Assembly (NCBI GenBank): GCA_023425485.1
Contig: JAFACO010000255.1
Location: forward strand, 1 to 8,562
Source: Bacillota bacterium
GTDB lineage: Bacteria > Bacillota > Clostridia > Lachnospirales > Lachnospiraceae
DNA: 8,562 bases
Reading direction: 5' to 3'
This document shows, one piece after another, positions 1 to 5,340 of the stretch. The position numbers and the translations under genes are program-made. Each line of letters begins with the position of its first letter. The stretch's first letter is position 1. The notes under the pieces were generated by a model. The model did no database searches, had not been told where the DNA came from, and saw only the letters and a program-made list of their open reading frames with translations.

Positions 1-33
1 GACAAAGAGTTAGCTGGGGCAATTGTTATTTAG
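1..33 (+). CDS. C-terminal end of an upstream gene, possibly FeoA
   Basis: Frame 1 is open from the left edge and ends at TAG (31-33), giving the residues DKELAGAIVI. FeoA, a small SH3-like cytoplasmic partner of FeoB, usually lies just upstream of feoB in Clostridia and ends in a short strand with a similar charged-then-hydrophobic pattern. Ten residues cannot identify a family, so the FeoA call rests almost entirely on position. About 83 bases separate this stop from the likely feoB start, with no terminator between them, so co-transcription is plausible. Confidence 0.4.
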   Translation, partial: DKELAGAIVI

Positions 34-101
34 ATTTTTTATGTGAAATACTTAACGAAATTAATAGCAAAATGTTAATTTTGTTTTGCAATGATAAAAA
101 T

Positions 102-107
102 AGGAGG
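102..107 (+). promoter_or_regulatory. feoB ribosome binding site that decides the start
   Basis: A perfect AGGAGG lies 9 bases before the ATG at 117 and only 3 bases before the in-frame ATG at 111. The ATG at 72, which gives the longest frame, has no Shine-Dalgarno and lies upstream of this site. The spacing favours 117. The extra residues from 72 also do not resemble a FeoB N terminus, which normally reaches the P-loop within a few residues. Confidence 0.75.
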
Positions 108-116
108 CAAATGGTC

Positions 117-2135
117 ATGAGTAAGGACGGTAATATGAAAGTAGCGCTCACTGGAAATCCTAACAGTGGGAAAACAACGTTATTTAATGCACTGACAGGT
201 AAAATTGAACGTGTTGGCAATTGGGCAGGTGTAACAATTGAGAAAAAAGAAGGTGATGTTAAGAAGAATCTTAATAGTTCTTCTTTCCTGATTACAGCTG
301 TTGACCTTCCTGGTGCGTATTCAATGTCACCTTTCACTTCTGAGGAAAGTATAACAAGTGCTTTTGTTAAGAATGAGAGTCCTGATGTTATCATCAATAT
401 CGTTGATGCCACTAATTTAAGCAGAAGTTTATTTTTTACAACGCAGCTGCTTGAACTGGGTATCCCGGTTGTTGTTGCTTTAAATAAGAGCGACCTGACA
501 AAAAAGAAAAATACCTCTATTGATGTGGCAGGATTAGCTAAGTCGTTGGGATGTCCCGTTGTGGAAACAGTATCCACGAAAGGTAATGATAATGGCTTAG
601 AAAAACTGATTTCTACAGCAGTAGAAGTTAGAGGAAAAGCTCAAACCGCTCCTTTTCTTAATAAAGATGTAAATTTGTCAGACAGTGCTTCGGTGCAAGC
701 GTCTGATAAAAAGAGATATGATTTTGTGAAGAATATCGTATCAAAGGTTGAGAAAAGAGCAATTAGCAGTAATGCTCAGACAAAACAGGATGCGGTAGAT
801 AGAATTATAGCTCACAAATGGCTGGGTATTCCTATTTTCTTCGTAATCATGTGGGCTGTATTCTCCATCTCACAGACCTACGTAGGACCATTTTTAGCAG
901 ATACATTTGTTGGCTGGATTGATTCGTTCTATGGCTGGGTAGAAGGTTTACTTGGAGATAGTGCTTCACCAGTACTCACATCACTTTTATTGGATGGTAT
1001 TATTGGCGGTGTTGGAGCTGTGGTTGGCTTCTTACCTCTCATCATGATATTATTCTTCCTATTAGCTTTACTTGAAGATTGTGGTTATATGGCTCGAGTT
1101 GCCGTAGTTATGGATCGTTTCTTTAAGAAAGTTGGTTTATCAGGTAAATCCATTATTCCTATGATTATTGGAACAGGCTGTGCGATACCAGGAGTTATGG
1201 CAACCAGAACCATTAAGAACGAAAGACAAAGAAGAACGACAGCGATGTTAACACCATTTATGCCATGTGGTGCAAAGTTACCTGTTATTGCATTATTTGC
1301 AGGGGTATTCTTTAATGATTCCGCTTGGGTAGGAACTTCAATGTACTTCATTGGTATTTTAATTATTATTTTAGGTGCATTAGTTGTTGTACGAATTACT
1401 GGAGAAAAGAATGCAAGAACCTTCTTCATCATGGAATTACCTGAGTATAAGGTTCCAAGTATAAAAAGAGCTGCTATATCAATGCTTTCAAGAGGTAAGG
1501 CATTTATTATTAAGGCAGGAACTATTATTCTTCTTTGTAATGCAGTGGTACAAATTATGCAAACCTTTAACTGGCAATTCCAGGCAGTTGCGGAGGGTGC
1601 AGAGAATACAAGTATTCTAGCAAGTATTGCAACTCCATTTGCTGTGTTGTTAGTGCCGTTGGGCTTTGGTGTATGGCAGTTGGCTGCAGCAGCCATTACT
1701 GGATTTATTGCAAAAGAGAATGTAGTTGGTACCTTAGCAGTTGTATATTCCATTACCAATTTTATCGATACAGAAGAACTTGCACTTGTATCCGGTGGAG
1801 CAGACGTAGCAAGTATTATGGGCTTGACTACAGTAGCAGCTCTGGCATATTTGATGTTTAACTTATTTACTCCACCATGTTTTGCAGCAATTGGTGCAAT
1901 GAACTCTGAGATGGAGAATAAGAAGTGGCTATGGAGCGGTATAGCATTCCAATTTGGAATGGGTTATGTAGTGGCTTTCCTTACATATCAAATTGGTACC
2001 TTGGTAACAACTGGTGCTTTAGGAGCCGGATTTTTACCAGGATTTATTGCAGTAGCTGTAATCATTGGTATTGTTGTTTTTCTTATGAAAAAAGGGACAG
2101 AAAAAGCTGTAAAGAGTGTGACTGTCAATGCTTAG
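117..2135 (+). CDS. feoB: FeoB ferrous iron transporter
   Basis: This is an inner-membrane Fe(II) importer with a cytoplasmic GTPase domain, 672 residues from the chosen start, within the usual clostridial range. The G domain shows G1 GNPNSGKT (residues 13-20), the Thr of G2 in GNWAGVT (34-40), G3 DLPG (63-66) and G4 NKSD (123-126). A linker or GDI region follows to about residue 232, then the membrane part begins at HKWLGIP (233-239). The two conserved pore or gate motifs are visible: GCAIP with Cys355, and MPCGAKLPV with Cys384. A third conserved Cys lies in FTPPCFAAIGAM (Cys588). The frame is intact. The stop lies 13 bases before the start of the Cys-rich partner gene, so the two are surely one operon. 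Any iron-responsive operator would lie left of the window. G4 reads NKSD; many FeoB proteins have NMxD here, but NKxD is the general GTPase consensus, so guanine binding should be normal. Confidence 0.97.
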   Translation: MSKDGNMKVALTGNPNSGKTTLFNALTGKIERVGNWAGVTIEKKEGDVKKNLNSSSFLITAVDLPGAYSMSPFTSEESITSAFVKNESPDVIINIVDATNLSRSLFFTTQLLELGIPVVVALNKSDLTKKKNTSIDVAGLAKSLGCPVVETVSTKGNDNGLEKLISTAVEVRGKAQTAPFLNKDVNLSDSASVQASDKKRYDFVKNIVSKVEKRAISSNAQTKQDAVDRIIAHKWLGIPIFFVIMWAVFSISQTYVGPFLADTFVGWIDSFYGWVEGLLGDSASPVLTSLLLDGIIGGVGAVVGFLPLIMILFFLLALLEDCGYMARVAVVMDRFFKKVGLSGKSIIPMIIGTGCAIPGVMATRTIKNERQRRTTAMLTPFMPCGAKLPVIALFAGVFFNDSAWVGTSMYFIGILIIILGALVVVRITGEKNARTFFIMELPEYKVPSIKRAAISMLSRGKAFIIKAGTIILLCNAVVQIMQTFNWQFQAVAEGAENTSILASIATPFAVLLVPLGFGVWQLAAAAITGFIAKENVVGTLAVVYSITNFIDTEELALVSGGADVASIMGLTTVAALAYLMFNLFTPPCFAAIGAMNSEMENKKWLWSGIAFQFGMGYVVAFLTYQIGTLVTTGALGAGFLPGFIAVAVIIGIVVFLMKKGTEKAVKSVTVNA

Positions 2136-2148
2136 TTAGGAGGGTCTT

Positions 2149-2298
2149 ATGACAGATATAATTATAGTTCTTGTTATTGTGGCAATCGTTGGTGCCGCAA
2201 TTGCTAAAATTGTTAGTGAAAAGAAGAAGGGAGCCAAATGTATCGGTTGTCCTTCCAGTGGAAAAAGTAGTTGTGGATGTAACACAAATAAGCAGTAA
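2149..2298 (+). CDS. FeoB-associated Cys-rich membrane protein
   Basis: This 49-residue gene starts at ATG 2149, preceded by AGGAGGG (2138-2144). The product is one N-terminal hydrophobic segment (residues 4-19, rich in I, V and A), a basic stretch EKKKGAK, and a Cys cluster CIGCPSSGKSSCGC (residues 31-44) holding four Cys, then a polar tail. This is the layout of the FeoB-associated Cys-rich family (Pfam FeoB_associated), small proteins coded directly after feoB in many Clostridia. A role in Fe(II) uptake is inferred from this constant linkage; the four Cys could bind iron or another metal on the cytoplasmic side, but this is unproven. The basic residues after the membrane segment favour a cytoplasmic C terminus by the positive-inside rule. 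It is too short for most ORF callers and easy to miss. Confidence 0.88.
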   Translation: MTDIIIVLVIVAIVGAAIAKIVSEKKKGAKCIGCPSSGKSSCGCNTNKQ

Positions 2299-2306
2299 AT
2301 AAAAGA

Positions 2307-2356
2307 AACGAAAAAATGGACATAAGAGTAAATACTCTTATGTCCATTTTTTCGTT
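2307..2356 (+). terminator. Intrinsic terminator of the feo operon, probably bidirectional
   Basis: A perfect 24-bp inverted repeat pairs 2307-2330 with 2333-2356 around a nominal 2-base loop. The core is GGACATAAGAGTA, flanked by A6 on the left (2311-2316) and T6 on the right (2347-2352). The T run follows the stable core on the + strand, and the A run gives the same arrangement on the - strand, so it can stop transcription from either side. It lies 9 bases after the stop of the Cys-rich gene. No - strand gene is seen inside the window to need the reverse activity. Confidence 0.92.
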
Positions 2357-2504
2357 CTCTCTAAAGGCATACTATTGGATAAATCTTTTGCATTGGAGTA
2401 TCACTCTAACCGACAAATAAACCATTTTTATACATAATTACATAAAATATGAATTTAGTACAAAATATTCTTATCTTTTTCCATTTTAATATGTTCAAAG
2501 ATTA

Positions 2505-2510
2505 TATAAT
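2505..2510 (+). promoter_or_regulatory. Candidate -10 box (TATAAT)
   Basis: A perfect TATAAT lies about 155 bases before the likely start of the GH26-like gene. No good TTGACA-like -35 is seen 16-18 bases upstream (the region around 2481-2488 reads CCATTTTA), and there is no extended TG motif. In DNA this AT-rich a match can be chance. It is favoured mainly because an inverted repeat begins at the next base, where a transcript start and operator would be expected. Confidence 0.35.
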
Positions 2511-2543
2511 GTCGAATATAGGGATGACATAATGATATTCGAC
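2511..2543. promoter_or_regulatory. Inverted repeat GTCGAATAT-N15-ATATTCGAC, possible operator or leader hairpin
   Basis: The arms at 2511-2519 and 2535-2543 are perfect 9-bp complements separated by 15 bases. The left arm abuts the TATAAT at 2505-2510, so a protein bound here would cover the expected transcription start. Alternatively, the RNA would form a hairpin near its 5' end. There is no T run after it, so it is not an intrinsic terminator. The regulator is unknown. Confidence 0.4.
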
Positions 2544-2643
2544 TAAATACATGATCCTGATTCCACAAATGTTTAATTATTTTGTATTCAATAAAAAGAC
2601 AGGTTTATGGGTTGTCAATTTATTTGAATAAATCAATTCATTT

Positions 2644-2653
2644 AAAGGAAGGG
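2644..2653 (+). promoter_or_regulatory. Ribosome binding site that decides the GH26-like gene start
   Basis: AAAGGAAGGG is the only purine-rich Shine-Dalgarno-like tract in the leader. It lies 12 bases before the ATG at 2666, slightly longer than ideal. The next in-frame ATG (2681) is farther away and would shorten the basic N terminus of the signal peptide. The ATG at 2582 has no such site. Confidence 0.65.
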
Positions 2654-2665
2654 AAAACAAAAAGT

Positions 2666-4921
2666 ATGAAATGTATAGCTATGAGGTCTTACAAAAACAT
2701 GATTGCTGTTCTCATTGTATTTGCATTGTTATTGCAGATAACTCCTTTGCAGGAGGTATTTGCAGCATCTAACACTTACAGCGGAACCTGGTCTATGAAA
2801 GCAGTAGTAAGCGGAACACCAACCTGGAAAGGTACCACAGTTGATTTGAATGTGGCAGCAAACACCAACTATGTCGTAAAGTTCTGGCTTTCAGGTACAG
2901 GTAAAATTACCGCAAAGGTTGCTAACAGCAACTGGTCAGGTAATTTAGCAGAAACACAAGCAACAGCTACTAACACCTGGACTCAGGTAACCATGAATTT
3001 CAATTCAGGCAGCAACACCTCAATTCATTTTCAATTCCAGGATACCGGTAATACTGCCGGAACCATATACTTGGATGAAGTATTCCTTGGTGTTAACGGG
3101 GGAAGTAACCTTATTGGAAATGGAGGCTTCGAACAAGGAGCAAGCGGTTGGTATATTCCCTCTGATGCAACCGGAATCTTTTCTATTGTTCAGTCCACAA
3201 CTACAACACCCACTAATCCAGTTACAGAGAAGTATGTTCATAGCGGAGCCTTATCTCTGAAAGCAACAGTTAGCGGAACACCAACCTGGAAGGGTACTAC
3301 CGTTGATCTGAATGTAGCCCAGAACACGAATTATACCGTAAGATTTTGGATTTATGGAACAGGAAAACTATCCTTAAAGGTTGCCAATTCCAACTGGTCT
3401 GGTAATCTGTCCGATGTACAGTATACTGCAAGTAATACCTGGACACAGGTGACCTTTAACTTTAATTCAGGAACAAACAGTTCTATACATTTACAATTCT
3501 ATGATAGCGGTAATACAGTAGGTAAAGTGTATATTGATGATGTATTCCTTGGAATTGGCAGTGGTACAAATCTACTGGGTAATGGAGGCTTTGAACTGGG
3601 TGTTAACGGCTGGTATATTCCTTCCGACGCAACCGGTATTTTCTCAATCTCACATAATCCTACCATCATAGGGGTTTATGAAGGAATCTCTCTTACTGCA
3701 CCTGTCAACTATGGCAATTGGTTAGGCAGACATGATTTTTATCTCTATTCAACGAATGGCTATGCGAACTGGTCTGACTTCCAAACCAGCACCAATTGGC
3801 TTATTGATGAGTATTGGAGTAAAATGCCCTATAAGACCATATGGAATGTAGGTCTAATTACTACCCAGGAGGGTACACTGGCAGAAGCTGCTACAGGTGC
3901 ATATAACAATTATTATAGAACCGTAGCACAGAACATAGCCAATTATATGGCTGACGAAGATGTTATCTATGTGCGTCCAGCCTGGGAGTTCAACGGAGAT
4001 TGGTTCCCTTGGACCGTAGTTGCAAAGAATGGAGAAAATCAGCAGACGAAAACACAGAATTTTATCAATGCCTGGCATCAATACGTGGATACTTTCCGGT
4101 CAGTATCATCAAAGTTCAGATTTGAATGGAATGTAAATATTGGTCAGGAAAGAGTTTATTCAGCAGAACTTGCTTATCCAGGTGATGCATATGTAGATGT
4201 TATTGGTATGGACTTCTATGATGAAAATACCTGGGCTCATATTAATGATCCTGCAAAACGTTTTCAATACAGCGTTATTAGACCATATGGTTTAAATTGG
4301 ATAAGAGACTTTGCAAGAACACATAACAAGCAGTTGTCCTTCTCAGAATGGGGACTTGGTGGTTTGGAATCAGGAGATAATAGTTATCTGGTAGAAGCTA
4401 TGCAAAGATGGTTCCTGGCTACCGATGTACTGTACCAGACCTATTGGGACAGTGGAGATGCAGATTACGATGCAAAACTCAGTACTCCAAGCAATCATCC
4501 CAATGCATCTGCTATGTACAAGCAAATCTTTGGTTCCTATACCGCTAATCCTACCATCAATACACCTGGTAATGTTATAGCAGCAATAACGTCACCAGTA
4601 GGAATTGTGGAAGGAGATTATAATCCTGCCTTATCCACTTCACCAACACAGATAAAGGGTATCGCACTGGATCCGGACGGCAATAACTTCATCACCGGCG
4701 TAACAGTAACCATACAGAATGCTTCAGGTCAGTACTTGAATGTGGCTACAAAGACCTTTGGAAGTACTGCTGTATATAACCCAGCAAGCTACAATATTAA
4801 TGATGGTTACTGGACACTGAACCTGACTGGAATTACATTGGGAAGTGGAACCTATACGGTTCGCGGTTATGCGAATGACGGTGCTAATAGTACACCTGCA
4901 ATGTGCGGATTTACTAGGTAA
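2666..4921 (+). CDS. Secreted GH26-like glycoside hydrolase with two N-terminal CBM-like modules
   Basis: This is a predicted extracellular polysaccharide hydrolase of 751 residues. The signal peptide has a basic start, a hydrophobic core at 12-23 and a likely cut after VFA (residue 33). Two tandem beta-sandwich modules, CBM4/9-like in pattern, start at S39 and S193. The second is followed by another GNGGFELG-W strand (302-328), then the catalytic domain (about 333-625). Its motif RPAWEFNGDWFPW (437-449) gives Glu441 as likely acid/base. YPGDAYVDVIGMDFY is a typical GH26 stretch, and FSEWGLGG gives Glu561 as likely nucleophile. This is the clan GH-A pattern, closest to GH26, a family including beta-mannanases, lichenases and xylanases. 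In typical mannanases the residue before the acid/base Glu is His; here it is Trp440, so mannan as substrate is uncertain. Residues about 631-751 form an Ig-like module. No dockerin, sortase signal or SLH domain is seen, so the enzyme is probably released. The start at 2666 fits the Shine-Dalgarno and signal peptide. Confidence 0.85.
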   Translation: MKCIAMRSYKNMIAVLIVFALLLQITPLQEVFAASNTYSGTWSMKAVVSGTPTWKGTTVDLNVAANTNYVVKFWLSGTGKITAKVANSNWSGNLAETQATATNTWTQVTMNFNSGSNTSIHFQFQDTGNTAGTIYLDEVFLGVNGGSNLIGNGGFEQGASGWYIPSDATGIFSIVQSTTTTPTNPVTEKYVHSGALSLKATVSGTPTWKGTTVDLNVAQNTNYTVRFWIYGTGKLSLKVANSNWSGNLSDVQYTASNTWTQVTFNFNSGTNSSIHLQFYDSGNTVGKVYIDDVFLGIGSGTNLLGNGGFELGVNGWYIPSDATGIFSISHNPTIIGVYEGISLTAPVNYGNWLGRHDFYLYSTNGYANWSDFQTSTNWLIDEYWSKMPYKTIWNVGLITTQEGTLAEAATGAYNNYYRTVAQNIANYMADEDVIYVRPAWEFNGDWFPWTVVAKNGENQQTKTQNFINAWHQYVDTFRSVSSKFRFEWNVNIGQERVYSAELAYPGDAYVDVIGMDFYDENTWAHINDPAKRFQYSVIRPYGLNWIRDFARTHNKQLSFSEWGLGGLESGDNSYLVEAMQRWFLATDVLYQTYWDSGDADYDAKLSTPSNHPNASAMYKQIFGSYTANPTINTPGNVIAAITSPVGIVEGDYNPALSTSPTQIKGIALDPDGNNFITGVTVTIQNASGQYLNVATKTFGSTAVYNPASYNINDGYWTLNLTGITLGSGTYTVRGYANDGANSTPAMCGFTR
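2780..3187 (+). repeat. Internal CBM-like repeat, copy 1
   Basis: This codes for residues 39-174 of the GH26-like enzyme, from SGTWSMKA through TPTWKGTTVDLNV, NSNWSGNL and NTWTQVT to YLDEVFLG, ending in the NLIGNGGFEQGASGW strand. Copy 2 matches it without gaps: about 77 of 109 residues are identical by eye in the main part and 23 of 27 in the final strand. The offset is exactly 462 bases (154 residues). The start codes directly behind the signal peptide. Confidence 0.93.
3242..3649 (+). repeat. Internal CBM-like repeat, copy 2
   Basis: This codes for residues 193-328. It is joined to copy 1 by an 18-residue Thr/Pro-rich linker (VQSTTTTPTNPVTEKYVH) and runs straight into the catalytic domain through SHNPT. 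The conserved aromatic residues (W in TPTW, NSNW, NTWT) are kept in both copies and are candidates for sugar contact. Synonymous changes between the copies show the duplication is not recent. Confidence 0.93.
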
Positions 4922-4937
4922 TTAGTATAGATAATGC

Positions 4938-4976
4938 GAACAGGTAGTACGAACAGGTAGTACGTACAGATACTAC
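4938..4976 (+). repeat. 13-bp tandem repeat, three copies
   Basis: GAACAGGTAGTAC occurs twice perfectly at 4938-4950 and 4951-4963. A third degenerate copy, GTACAGATACTAC, lies at 4964-4976 with three changes. It starts 16 bases after the GH26-like stop codon. No function is evident; replication slippage is the simplest origin. Confidence 0.85.
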
Positions 4977-5040
4977 ACACTATTATCAATATTGATTTAA
5001 TATAAAAATTGTATAGTTTTTATTATAATTAATGATTTAG

Positions 5041-5075
5041 AAGAGCCTCTGGGATAATATCCGGAGGCTTTTCTT
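5041..5075 (+). terminator. Intrinsic terminator after the GH26-like gene
   Basis: The stem pairs 5041-5053 with 5060-5072 (core AGCCTCTGGG with CCGGAGGCT, with a few G-T wobbles) around the 6-base loop ATAATA. A T-rich tract TTTTCTTCATTTTTG follows. It lies about 120 bases after the stop codon and should separate this transcript from the next gene, unless read-through occurs. Confidence 0.88.
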
Positions 5076-5330
5076 CATTTTTGTTATATTTATCTAAGTA
5101 TGTGAGTTTTATACAATAAAATCTTAAGTCTATCCATTTTTTTATCTAAAGTTATCAATTAAGATTTTTGTAACAGTTCAGCCGTATGCTCAATTTTGCT
5201 ACGCTATATCTCGCTTAAGCAGAGAGCCCTACTAGTTTTGATAATGATTCATTTTGAAAGCAAGCTTTTAAATGTATCTGTATCAAACAGAACTTGTATA
5301 GCTGAATTGTTAAAAATTTTAAGTAAGTAT

Positions 5331-5336
5331 AGGAGG
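5331..5336 (+). promoter_or_regulatory. Ribosome binding site of the GH50-like gene
   Basis: A perfect AGGAGG lies 4 bases before ATG 5341. The spacing is short but common in Clostridia, and the codons that follow give a clean signal peptide, which fixes the start. Confidence 0.85.
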
Positions 5337-5340
5337 AAAC

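Larger units (their letters stand above)
2357..2665. other. AT-rich leader region before the GH26-like gene
   Basis: No coding frame with a ribosome binding site was found here. The stretch is very AT-rich and probably holds the promoter and 5' leader of the downstream secreted enzyme. It contains a candidate -10 box, a 9-bp inverted repeat and a Shine-Dalgarno site, listed separately. The frame of the downstream gene stays open back to an ATG at 2582, but nothing there looks like a translation start. Confidence 0.7.
4922..5340. other. Intergenic region between the two glycoside hydrolase genes
   Basis: The stretch holds a 13-bp tandem repeat, an AT-rich spacer, an intrinsic terminator at 5041-5075, and then about 255 AT-rich bases with no clear sigma-70 promoter. 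A GCTTAAGC palindrome (5213-5220) is the only other structure noticed. A 79-codon frame starting at 5196 runs over the next gene's start in another frame. It has no ribosome binding site and no recognisable composition, so it is not called as a gene. Confidence 0.75.

Noticed and set aside
72..116. Upstream extension of feoB to ATG 72
   Set aside because: There is no Shine-Dalgarno before 72, while AGGAGG at 102-107 lies inside this extension and is ideally spaced for ATG 117. The extra 15 residues do not look like a FeoB N terminus.
26..577. Reverse-strand 183-codon open frame over the feoB start
   Set aside because: It is antisense to the FeoB G domain, with low-complexity runs of F, L and S and no recognisable protein motif.
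1085..1759. Long reverse-strand open frame opposite feoB
   Set aside because: It lies wholly within the conserved membrane part of feoB, has no ribosome binding site, and its composition is that of an antisense shadow.
2582..2665. N-terminal extension of the GH26-like protein to ATG 2582
   Set aside because: It would put 28 polar residues before a good signal peptide and has no Shine-Dalgarno; the purine tract at 2644-2653 lies inside it.
2780..3649. CRISPR or mobile-element interpretation of the direct repeats
   Set aside because: The repeats are long, in-frame protein modules with mainly synonymous or conservative changes, not short repeats with spacers. No transposase or terminal inverted repeats are present.
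5081..5117. Possible sigma-70 promoter TTGTTA with TATACA before the GH50-like gene
   Set aside because: The spacing between the two hexamers is about 23 bases, well outside the usual 16-18, so it was not called.
5208..5226. Imperfect hairpin around the GCTTAAGC palindrome
   Set aside because: The palindrome is only 8 bp and its extension needs a bulge. It is not followed by a T run and is not clearly placed relative to a promoter.
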